NCBI GenBank assembly: GCA_038874075.1
Contig: JAVZDD010000013.1
Coordinates: 1 to 18,077, forward strand
Source: Jingweiarchaeum tengchongense
GTDB lineage: Archaea > Nanobdellota > Nanobdellia > Jingweiarchaeales > Jingweiarchaeaceae
Direction of reading: 5' to 3'
Length of the DNA stretch: 18,077 nt
The notes beneath the pieces are model-generated. The model worked only from the letters and a program-made list of their open reading frames with translations. It was not told the origin of the DNA and made no database searches. This document shows positions 7,498-14,945 of the stretch, piece after piece; position 1 is the first letter of the stretch, and every line of letters starts with the position of its first letter. The position numbers and the translations under genes are program-made.

Positions 7498-9878
7498 TAA
7501 TCTACACCTGGCTTAATGTAAAATGCATTTGCCAAAAACTTCCAATAAAAGTAATCATTTACAAGTATGTAATTGGTCAATTGAAGATTGAATGTTGGTT
7601 TTGCAACTGAGATAGCACTATTATTACTATAATAAACATAAATCATATCAACATCAGATTCAAAATTTTTTTGTAGGATTAATTTCAATATCGGAGCATC
7701 AATATCCATCCAATAAAGTTTGTTTGGGGAAGTATAAGGAGATGTACCGCTCAGCTGAACATACAAATAAGATACTGGAATGAAATTATAGAAACTTAGC
7801 TTATAAAAGCTTCCATCATCTTTGTTCACTACATTCACAACCAATTTTTTTCCACTATTATTCACGTAACTAGATGCAATTTCAATTTCATTTTCATCAC
7901 TTATATTAGTTTGATAACAATTACTTGAGCTTGAACAATTTAGTGTAACATTGAAATTTACGGTTGATGTGTTTGATTTTGGAACGTAGATTATCAAGGA
8001 ACCATTCGAATTACCTCTAATGTAAAAGGATTGATTTGCGAGCACTAGTTTTGGAAGCGTTGATTTTATTGACATATTCGTACCGCTTGTGAGCACTGTG
8101 ATGATTTTATAACTACCAGCTATTAAATTCGCATTTATCAACACGGGATTCCCGTTCGTGACAGCAGCATTACAAATGTTGGTACATGTATTATTTGGAT
8201 AATAAACACTCATTGTTACACTACCGCTGAAAAAAACAGTAATATTGAAATTCCTACCATCTAAGTTGTACGTATAGAATACATAAGAAATAGATCCAGC
8301 AGTTGGATTTGTTAAATTAATATTGAAATACGAATCCTCGTAATAATTATCTGTGCTAACTTGTGACCTGATGAAATCTCCACCTTTAGTTGTGACTAAA
8401 ATAGAGTTTGGATTCACATCTTTTGTGAACTGTACATCAATTTCTGCTGGGAATAATCTCATGAGATAATTGGATTTTAGATGAAAACCAATTCTTTTAT
8501 TTAAGCTCGTGTTTACCCAATCATTTTGACCATTGTATACCTCAACCCTTTTTTCTTTGTCTGTTGTGAAAAAAGAATGCAGTCCCTTTTCAAGATTCAA
8601 ACTCTGCACGATATTTGTTAACCCTTTCAATTTTTCACTTAACTCTTCAGTCCTCAATCTTGTTAAAACCAAACTGCTATTTGTAAGATTGTAGAATTGA
8701 CCAGCACTTTGATAATTACCAAAATGTGGATATATCAATACATTAAAACGATATACGTTTGCAGGCATTGTTGGAGTATCCCAGACTCTTGAAATGAAGT
8801 ACCTAATCATACTTCCAGCTGCCGTATACAAACCAAAACTAACAAATTGTGATCTGTTCTCAAATACTTGTGAAATTCCGAAGTAATTATCACTCGAATA
8901 AAAGTCCATCCAACCATTTGGGCTGATATTTGGATTATCAGAATTTCCATTGCTATTTCCATCATTGTACAAACTTACTATCGAAGAATTTATTGCAAGC
9001 ATGTAACCATAGTACAAGCTACCACACACATAGTTCTGTGTTAAATTTAGCTCTTCGCTTATTATCACATAATCTGGATAGTAATACTGGTATTGTGTAA
9101 AAAAACCAGGGATACTTCCATTTCCATGACGTCCAACTACTTTGAGTAGCACGAATAAAGGTCCATTTTCTATTAATTCGATGGTGATGTTAGTGCTGCC
9201 ACTTTGAGAATAAATATTTCCACTGCAATTGAACAAGCTTTGGAAGGACCAGTTTCCAATGTTATAAACAAAATTTTTTGTTAGGTTTGGTTTTATATAA
9301 AGCTCATCAATTGCCCCGCCCCTACTCTTGTTCAAAACAACTTTATATCTAATTGTTTCAATTGTAATATGTGAAGAATTTTCAAATGCACTTACTAGGT
9401 TTCTATAGTCTCCTTTACCAATCGTGTACTCACTGGCTTTTGTATAGTATATAAAGTATTTTTTTGTTTCGTAAGGTGCAAAATTGTCTATGAAGGTGAT
9501 TTCCCCAGTTTTATTTTGTATGTTTATCCACTTGACTTGCGATGGAATCTCTTCGCTTCTACCAATTCTTATTGAATACATATCAACATCGTCTGGAAAA
9601 TCATAAAAAGCTCTTACAATCCATTCCTTTCGATCGTACTCATTATTCTTTATTTCAATTACATCTCTCATTGAAAAGAATGGACTTAGCCAATCCCTCG
9701 CGATCTCTTTTTTAAGATTCATGATAAAATTCTTTAGAAATATAATGTCAGAGGAAACTTTTTCAATTTCGCTTAATGATAACGGAGACAGCTGAGATGG
9801 AATTGAAAGGAGAGTAACAATTACAGATATTGCCAATACAATTAATATAATGCTTATGATGTAAAATTGTGATTTCAT
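7497..9878 (-). CDS. Membrane-anchored extracellular protein with prepilin-like N-terminus, function unknown
   Basis: From the ATG at 9878 the product has 793 residues: MKSQ, one hydrophobic segment (about 5-24), then a long extracytoplasmic region. MKS|Q followed by a hydrophobic stretch resembles an archaeal class III prepilin leader with Gln at +1. The exodomain is beta-rich and full of N-X-S/T sequons. Segments such as LNKSRGGAIDELYI and FNCSGNIYSQSG recall the mutarotase-like beta-sandwich of polysaccharide-active proteins, and FAPYETKKYFIYYTKA and MIYVYYSNNSA resemble DUF2341 strands; both resemblances are weak. No catalytic motif is recognised. The chosen start shares one base with the preceding stop (TGATG); an in-frame GTG at 9887 would add three residues. 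It probably is a minor pilin or a filament-associated surface protein. Confidence 0.8.
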   Translation of the reverse strand: MKSQFYIISIILIVLAISVIVTLLSIPSQLSPLSLSEIEKVSSDIIFLKNFIMNLKKEIARDWLSPFFSMRDVIEIKNNEYDRKEWIVRAFYDFPDDVDMYSIRIGRSEEIPSQVKWINIQNKTGEITFIDNFAPYETKKYFIYYTKASEYTIGKGDYRNLVSAFENSSHITIETIRYKVVLNKSRGGAIDELYIKPNLTKNFVYNIGNWSFQSLFNCSGNIYSQSGSTNITIELIENGPLFVLLKVVGRHGNGSIPGFFTQYQYYYPDYVIISEELNLTQNYVCGSLYYGYMLAINSSIVSLYNDGNSNGNSDNPNISPNGWMDFYSSDNYFGISQVFENRSQFVSFGLYTAAGSMIRYFISRVWDTPTMPANVYRFNVLIYPHFGNYQSAGQFYNLTNSSLVLTRLRTEELSEKLKGLTNIVQSLNLEKGLHSFFTTDKEKRVEVYNGQNDWVNTSLNKRIGFHLKSNYLMRLFPAEIDVQFTKDVNPNSILVTTKGGDFIRSQVSTDNYYEDSYFNINLTNPTAGSISYVFYTYNLDGRNFNITVFFSGSVTMSVYYPNNTCTNICNAAVTNGNPVLINANLIAGSYKIITVLTSGTNMSIKSTLPKLVLANQSFYIRGNSNGSLIIYVPKSNTSTVNFNVTLNCSSSSNCYQTNISDENEIEIASSYVNNSGKKLVVNVVNKDDGSFYKLSFYNFIPVSYLYVQLSGTSPYTSPNKLYWMDIDAPILKLILQKNFESDVDMIYVYYSNNSAISVAKPTFNLQLTNYILVNDYFYWKFLANAFYIKPGVD
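7505..7509 (-). promoter_or_regulatory. Shine-Dalgarno-like AGGTG for the giant gene
   Basis: AGGTG lies seven bases before the ATG at 7497, inside the last codons of the upstream gene. It matches part of the archaeal GGAGGTGA consensus and supports this start together with the TAATG stop-start overlap. Confidence 0.55.
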
Positions 9879-10918
9879 CAATACCACAGGTATATTCTTA
9901 CGCGTACCATCTTCATTTCATAAAAAATATCTCTTTCAACGATAAAAACATTTTTCCTTCCAGTACTCAATCCAATTGGAGATGAACCTTCTTTGAATGT
10001 CATTCCATCGTCTACGGTAACATTAATTAAAGTGTTGTTTATACTGTTCCTACCTATACTTGCATAGGTATTTTTTTCATTGGTTCCAATCGCATAAGAT
10101 AGAAACAAATTTAGTTGTTCATTTGCTGCGAGGTATGGAATTTTTAGGTAAATTTCAGCCATCGTTGCATCCTCAGCAGCCTTTTTTGTGATGTTCAACA
10201 AATTCTCATTCATTGTGGCTGTGAGTGATTTATAACTAGACTCCCAAAGTGTTTCATTTGTTGCATAGTAAAGGTATCCGTACTCTGTTTTGTTATATGC
10301 AAAATATGGAATATTCACGATGATCGTGACATTGCTTTGGTTTGTTGCATTAATCACATTCATATCAACATTTTCCTTACCAAAGAAGAAAATGAATGAT
10401 TTATTTGAAAAATTACCAGTTCCTAGGTTAATGTTGGAGAGATAAATGCTCTGATTATAAATGTCGCTATAGTTGTTGTAAAATTTTATTGGTACCCTTC
10501 GCCAGATGAAATTTACATTTCTATCAAAAACAGATTCATTTGAAAATATTACGATTGAATTTTTATCCACATAACTTGGAAATAAATAGATGAAACTTAC
10601 ATTCAAATTACTCCTACTCGTGTTACTTTTTTCTGTTATGTTCAGATTATCGAAATATTGTAATGTTATTTTGAAATCAAAATTTCCCTTTAGGAAAGTA
10701 GATATCAAGGCGGCTAATCCATATATATCATAATTTGTTAAATACTTGCCAATTGAACCTTCAGCTTGCAAACTATTCAACAAGCTTTCACCAATTATTG
10801 TTGGATCTGCTTTATATTCAAGCGTTGGTGAATAAATCTGTCGAAGTATAAAGAAACTTGCACCTATGAAAAGCAACGCTGCTAAAACGACTTCCACTGA
10901 TCTTACAAAGCCTTTCAA
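9878..10918 (-). CDS. Pilin-like membrane-anchored surface protein
   Basis: The product has 346 residues and starts at TTG (10918), preceded by GGTGG four bases upstream and two codon-lengths from the previous stop. No other in-frame start precedes the membrane segment, so the TTG is well supported. The N-terminus MKGFVRSVEVVLAALLFIG, followed by a hydrophobic run to about residue 26, looks like a type IV pilin alpha-helix including the Glu five residues into a SVE-type motif. The remainder is a predicted exodomain with many Asn residues and N-X-S/T sequons, and no recognised fold. Its stop overlaps the next start by one base (TGATG). By position and leader it is likely a minor pilin or pseudopilin of the system built by the upstream ATPase and platform proteins. 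This is inference. Confidence 0.8.
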   Translation of the reverse strand: MKGFVRSVEVVLAALLFIGASFFILRQIYSPTLEYKADPTIIGESLLNSLQAEGSIGKYLTNYDIYGLAALISTFLKGNFDFKITLQYFDNLNITEKSNTSRSNLNVSFIYLFPSYVDKNSIVIFSNESVFDRNVNFIWRRVPIKFYNNYSDIYNQSIYLSNINLGTGNFSNKSFIFFFGKENVDMNVINATNQSNVTIIVNIPYFAYNKTEYGYLYYATNETLWESSYKSLTATMNENLLNITKKAAEDATMAEIYLKIPYLAANEQLNLFLSYAIGTNEKNTYASIGRNSINNTLINVTVDDGMTFKEGSSPIGLSTGRKNVFIVERDIFYEMKMVRVRIYLWY

Positions 10919-10919
10919 T

Positions 10920-12992
10920 TTACCACCATATCTTTGCGGTTAATAGTGAAATGAAACTGGTACCATTACTCTCAAAATTAGTGAAAAGCTCATTGTACGA
11001 ATAAGAACCTAGAGATTCTCTCCCACACTCATAATAACTTTTTGTGGTGCCTATATACAATTTTTTGAATAATGCTTCATCAGTCTCTAAATTGAATATA
11101 CATTTGTCTATAAAAGTAATCGGAATTTCAAATTTTTCATAGCTACCACAACCAAAATTTAAAGATATGTTAACTAATTTGTTTTGATAGAAGTCTGTAT
11201 TCAAACTTACTGAGCCCTTTAAAACTTTCCCATCAACTCTTGTTGGACCATTAATTAATAAACCATGATTCCCATTTCCAGAATAATCAATTACACTTGT
11301 ACCCCCACTCTCATCAAAATGCCATCCAGCCACCAATCCACTCTCAGTACTTCCATAATTCCCAATCCCATTGTTATAATGAGCTCTTATCTCATCCTCA
11401 CTTAGAGCCCTATTATAAATCCTAACTTCATCGATAGTTCCGTTAAAGAAACCACTAGTTTCGTATACTCCCAGTTTTACAGGAAAATTATTTGTTCTTA
11501 CTAAACCACCCGTAGCATCAGTTTTTTCGTATGATAATTGTCCATTCACATAAGTCCTCATTATATTTCCTGATCTAGTACCAACAACATGTTGCCAAAC
11601 ACCAACCTGAATTGTTCTATTTCCAGTTTGAATTTCTCCAACGTTCCCAAGCTGAAACGATAAAGAGTTGTTGTACATTGTACCGACGGCAAGGAAATAT
11701 GAATAATCACCGGCTGAGGTACCTTTTGAGAGTATGGTACTGTATGATCCTATAGAGATTGGGTATATCCACGCCTCAATTGTAATTTCATTTGTGATAT
11801 TCAGAGTCGGAGAATTTAATATATTTACATAATCATCCACACCATCAAAACTCAATGCATTTCCTATTATTTGTTTCTTACCCTGTGATACAACACTATC
11901 AACCCTCATAGCACCTTTTTTCAAATTACCATGATTCCCATTTCCAGAATAATCAATTACACTTGTACCCCCACTCTCATCAAAATGCCATCCAGCCACC
12001 AATCCACTCTCAGTACTTCCATAATTTCCAATCCCATTGTTATAATGAGCTCTTATCTCATCCTCACTTAGAGCCCTATTATAAATCCTAACTTCATCAA
12101 TGATTCCTTTAAATTGTCTTGTATTATCAGGGTTGTTTCCTATTAGGAGAGATGTATTTGGTTGCTGGAAGTTATAGCTTGATAGTGCTCTGTTACATTT
12201 TTCTACTCCATTGACAAAGACACTTAGATGGGTAGTATTGTACCTACCAGCAACATGTTGCCAAGTATTCAAAGTTATTATGTTATTACAACCTGTATCT
12301 GTACATGTTTCGGAAGCACCATTACCCACGCAAAAAATAACCCCATTCAAATAAGGTGCTGAAGTGTTTCTTAGTTCTAAAGCATAAGGGTTAGCTTTTA
12401 TTCCTGTTTCTTTTGAGACCACTCTCCCCAATCCGCCACCACCATAAGATATTGGATAAATCCAAGCCTCAACCGTTACTGTCGAATTAGGATTTAAAAG
12501 AAAGGAGTTAGGAACTTCAACATAATCATCTACACCATCGAAGCTAATTGCTTTTGAAAAATTGTAATTGATACCAGTATCCTGAGGAAATGTTAGAATT
12601 AAGTCACCAGAAAAACATTGATTACCTCCCGATTCAATATTTATGATTGTTTTGTTCCTTCTGATTAGGACTGTGCCATTAGTATTATTCACATCTAAAT
12701 AATCATCCAAACCTGGCATTGGAATACCAACAATCTTCAATTTGGCTGATATATTCTTAAATCCGACATTTACATTACAAAGTTGATTAAATCTTTCCAA
12801 TGAAATTTTGCTCAAAGATAAAATATTCCTTAATGCAATTCTTTCTTTCTCCTTTATACCAAAGCTTATTGCGCTTGAAAAAGGGGTAGTGAGTGATAAT
12901 ATGTATCTTACAATGAAGATAATGAAAACGATAAAAATAATGTATGCTACCATTAAATCGATATCAACCTGGGATTTTTTATAAAATTTCAA
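10920..12992 (-). CDS. Prepilin-like protein carrying two LamG domains
   Basis: From the TTG at 12992 the product has 690 residues and begins MKFYKKSQVDID, then a very hydrophobic helix (about 14-32): a class III prepilin-like leader with Gln at +1 and Asp at +5. A helical and beta region follows to about residue 140. LamG1 (about 145-318) and LamG2 (about 375-538) each show SFDGVDDYV, EAWIYP, WQHV and DEVRIYNRAL. After LamG2 the inter-domain linker appears again, but instead of a third LamG the chain passes into a Cys-containing C-terminal region (about 590-690). The start is uncertain: ATG 13025, GTG 13022 and a farther in-frame ATG at 13073 are possible. I prefer TTG 12992 because it gives the short leader seen in neighbouring genes and only a 14-bp overlap with the upstream gene. 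It is likely an adhesive minor pilin; LamG ligands are often glycans. Confidence 0.82.
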   Translation of the reverse strand: MKFYKKSQVDIDLMVAYIIFIVFIIFIVRYILSLTTPFSSAISFGIKEKERIALRNILSLSKISLERFNQLCNVNVGFKNISAKLKIVGIPMPGLDDYLDVNNTNGTVLIRRNKTIINIESGGNQCFSGDLILTFPQDTGINYNFSKAISFDGVDDYVEVPNSFLLNPNSTVTVEAWIYPISYGGGGLGRVVSKETGIKANPYALELRNTSAPYLNGVIFCVGNGASETCTDTGCNNIITLNTWQHVAGRYNTTHLSVFVNGVEKCNRALSSYNFQQPNTSLLIGNNPDNTRQFKGIIDEVRIYNRALSEDEIRAHYNNGIGNYGSTESGLVAGWHFDESGGTSVIDYSGNGNHGNLKKGAMRVDSVVSQGKKQIIGNALSFDGVDDYVNILNSPTLNITNEITIEAWIYPISIGSYSTILSKGTSAGDYSYFLAVGTMYNNSLSFQLGNVGEIQTGNRTIQVGVWQHVVGTRSGNIMRTYVNGQLSYEKTDATGGLVRTNNFPVKLGVYETSGFFNGTIDEVRIYNRALSEDEIRAHYNNGIGNYGSTESGLVAGWHFDESGGTSVIDYSGNGNHGLLINGPTRVDGKVLKGSVSLNTDFYQNKLVNISLNFGCGSYEKFEIPITFIDKCIFNLETDEALFKKLYIGTTKSYYECGRESLGSYSYNELFTNFESNGTSFISLLTAKIWW
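10923..10927 (-). promoter_or_regulatory. Shine-Dalgarno-like GGTGG for the TTG start at 10918
   Basis: GGTGG is followed by TAAA and then TTG. The TAA is the stop of the upstream gene, so termination and re-initiation are nearly contiguous. A similar GGTG with a four-base spacer precedes the ATG at 14944, suggesting that this is a normal initiation context in this genome. Confidence 0.5.
11262..11432 (-). repeat. 171-bp near-exact repeat, copy A (partner 11928-12098)
   Basis: Bases 11262-11432 match 11928-12098 at 170 of 171 positions; the one difference (C/T near 11362) is synonymous. The repeat encodes the last strands of a LamG domain and the linker: DEVRIYNRALSEDEIRAHYN, NYGSTESGLVAGWHFDES and DYSGNGNHG. 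Confidence 0.93.
11928..12098 (-). repeat. 171-bp near-exact repeat, copy B (partner 11262-11432)
   Basis: This is the copy between LamG1 and LamG2. The offset between copies is 666 bp, which is 222 codons, or one LamG domain plus linker. The repeat therefore marks the unit of a tandem domain duplication, although the LamG cores between the copies have diverged strongly. Confidence 0.93.
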
Positions 12993-14079
12993 CTCCCAAC
13001 GCTTTTTTTGTATAATCCTCACCATAACTCGCTTCAACCACAATCGTATAATTACCGCGCACATTTGTTGCAATTATTATTGTCTTAAATTCACCATCCT
13101 TATTCGTTAGCAATTTAGTCGTGGTGTTGAATGCATTTATCGTTATGTCACCCCTATCAACTGGTTTTCCCTCTAAAACCAACCTTCCACTTATTTCTAT
13201 GTTCGAACCAGCAGCCACCCTAGTCACAGGTATGTCCACAGTTAATTCGAACATCTTCGGAAATATGAAGATGAAGTACAATAGGAGCGCGGAACCAAGC
13301 ATTAACCCAATATGTTTTAGACTTGCAATTAATTTTCCTTCCCTTATTTCACCCGTGATTACCCCATTACAAACTGCTTGTATTACCAAAGTAATAAAAA
13401 AGAGCATTTTGAAATATGACATTTGTGGTGGTGCTCCACCAACTCCAAGAAAACCTCCACTACTGGCTTGCATTGTAATGAGTGGTATTAACACCTTGTA
13501 CAAAGCGATTAAAATTACGATAAAAACAAAGTGTACAATGTACATCACAGTTACTTGTTCATTCATCGTGGCTATTCTTTCCTTCTCAACCTCCCTCAAT
13601 ACATTCGTGCTTTGTGAAATTGCATCCATTGTATCTGAAATGTCACCACCAGCATAATACGATTCAAATATGATCGCAAGATTTCTCTGAAGTTCTTTGC
13701 TTCCAGAGACCCTTTTCATAAACATTTTTATTACGTCTGGAAATGGGATACCCCAAGATAATTGATTACTCATTAATTTTATTTCATCTGTTAATGGTCC
13801 ATAATCGATATTAGCATTGTTCGCAATTGCTTGTGATAGTGTCATTCCAGACCTCTTTGCATCTGCTAGATTTCTTAGAAATTCAGGGAATTTCTCTTCC
13901 ATCAATCTCAATCTTTTTTCTCTCGAATACTTTACATATATGTATGGTAATACAGCAATCACAGCACCAGTAAAAATTGCATAAATGAAACTTGAAAAAC
14001 CAAGAAAAATTAACAGTAGTACTGTGACACCTACTGCAGCTGGTATACTTATTAGTAATGCTTTCTGTTCTTTTTCCAT
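12979..14079 (-). CDS. TadC/FlaJ-like pilus platform protein 2 with C-terminal Ig-like domain
   Basis: The product has 366 residues. Membrane segments are visible at about 8-28, 30-49, 177-199, 223-243 and 255-275. The cytoplasmic loop between the second and third (about 55-175) is a T2SF (GspF/TadC) domain: FPEFLRNLADAKRSGMTLSQAI, GDISDTMDAI. T2SF proteins are the inner-membrane platform that couples the hexameric ATPase to pilin assembly. Unusually, after the last membrane segment there is an extra domain of about 85 residues (280-366) with IEISGRLVLEGKPV, TNKDGEF and GNYTIVVEASYG, typical of an Ig-like or carboxypeptidase-regulatory-like beta-sandwich, probably outside the cell. The start is ATG with GGAG seven bases upstream, one base after the previous stop. 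Together with the preceding gene it forms the two-platform arrangement of Epd/Tad-type pili. Confidence 0.93.
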   Translation of the reverse strand: MEKEQKALLISIPAAVGVTVLLLIFLGFSSFIYAIFTGAVIAVLPYIYVKYSREKRLRLMEEKFPEFLRNLADAKRSGMTLSQAIANNANIDYGPLTDEIKLMSNQLSWGIPFPDVIKMFMKRVSGSKELQRNLAIIFESYYAGGDISDTMDAISQSTNVLREVEKERIATMNEQVTVMYIVHFVFIVILIALYKVLIPLITMQASSGGFLGVGGAPPQMSYFKMLFFITLVIQAVCNGVITGEIREGKLIASLKHIGLMLGSALLLYFIFIFPKMFELTVDIPVTRVAAGSNIEISGRLVLEGKPVDRGDITINAFNTTTKLLTNKDGEFKTIIIATNVRGNYTIVVEASYGEDYTKKALGVEIL

Positions 14080-14080
14080 C

Positions 14081-14944
14081 TTACATCTCCAATGGCGATA
14101 CCATCTTTATCATCATTACAAAGACAACTGTGGCGATGGGTAAACCCAAAATCACGATCATCAATTGCATTTGTTCAATACCAGCACCACCACCCAACAT
14201 TGACATGATTGTTGAAATCACGATTGCGAATATAATTCCAACAATGATGAGTGTCATATAAACCTCGGTTAGCACTGCAAGTTGTTTTGTATATGCTTGC
14301 AATCTTCTTCTATAATCTTGGATAAACTTATCCGTCTTCTCATACAAATACTGTCTCAAATCACCACCAGTAATGATCGTTGACCTCATTCCAACCAAAA
14401 GCTCTTTAAAACTCTCAGAAACCGTTTTTTCAGCAATGGCTTGCATTGCTTCTGGTAGATCAAGTCCAAATACTTCAGTACCCCTGGTAATCTTTTCTGC
14501 TGATTTTGAAATTTCACCGAACTCGGAAAATCCACTTAATACCTTGAAAATTAGATGGGGTGGCATACCCGTACCAGCTAATGTTCCCATGTAAATCGTA
14601 GCGTAGTGGAGCGCATTCTCAATTTTTCTCTTTTTATTTTCAGCATACATTGATGGATAAAAATAGAATCCAACAACGATGAAGATGGAAACGCACAAGG
14701 CCGCAAAAAATGCAGCAAAAATTCTGAGGATTGGATTTCTCAACACGAGCAGTGATATCAGGAAGATGATCAGGAATGAGGCGAAAAAAGCGATAAGTGC
14801 TGAAAAAATTAGAAGCGCAAAGTACTCTTCGAGCGTATAGGGTAATTCTGATCTTTTTATGTCCTTTTCAACATCTTTTATTAAATAAACATATTTTTTC
14901 GCAATTGGTCTAAAAATCCTATATGCAAGCTGAGCAGTACCCAT
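14081..14944 (-). CDS. TadC/FlaJ-like pilus platform protein 1 (T2SF domain)
   Basis: The product has 287 residues. Membrane segments are visible at about 43-67, 73-97, 224-248 and 259-280, with a cytoplasmic T2SF domain between the second and third (about 105-220). Key motifs are the ALHYATIYMGTLAGTGMPP stretch and the conserved TGGDLRQYL turn, which corresponds to the GGDI/GGNL motif of the family. It should bind the ATPase on the cytoplasmic face and guide pilin subunits out of the membrane. The start is ATG, one base after the ATPase stop, with GGTG four bases upstream. It is a distant paralogue of the next gene; a tandem pair of platform genes is typical of Epd and Tad systems, whereas archaella and bacterial type II systems use one. 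Confidence 0.93.
   Translation of the reverse strand: MGTAQLAYRIFRPIAKKYVYLIKDVEKDIKRSELPYTLEEYFALLIFSALIAFFASFLIIFLISLLVLRNPILRIFAAFFAALCVSIFIVVGFYFYPSMYAENKKRKIENALHYATIYMGTLAGTGMPPHLIFKVLSGFSEFGEISKSAEKITRGTEVFGLDLPEAMQAIAEKTVSESFKELLVGMRSTIITGGDLRQYLYEKTDKFIQDYRRRLQAYTKQLAVLTEVYMTLIIVGIIFAIVISTIMSMLGGGAGIEQMQLMIVILGLPIATVVFVMMIKMVSPLEM
14087..14090 (-). promoter_or_regulatory. Shine-Dalgarno GGAG for platform protein 2
   Basis: GGAG sits seven bases before the ATG at 14079, within the last codons of the upstream gene. It is the clearest ribosome binding site in the operon. Confidence 0.6.
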
Positions 14945-14945
14945 A

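Noticed and set aside
7497..9878. Glycoside hydrolase or polysaccharide lyase assignment
   Set aside because: A few strands recall mutarotase-like beta-sandwiches, but no catalytic motif or complete domain pattern could be recognised.
9879..9887. GTG start at 9887 for the 793-residue protein
   Set aside because: The ATG at 9878 overlaps the preceding stop as TGATG and gives the MKSQ leader matching its neighbours; the GTG remains possible but less likely.
12993..13073. Extended start of the LamG gene at 13073
   Set aside because: It would overlap the upstream gene by 95 bp and place a polar segment before the prepilin-like leader.
13121..13657. Plus-strand open frame of 178 codons
   Set aside because: It is antisense to platform protein 2, which has clear T2SF motifs and membrane segments; its composition is that of a shadow frame.
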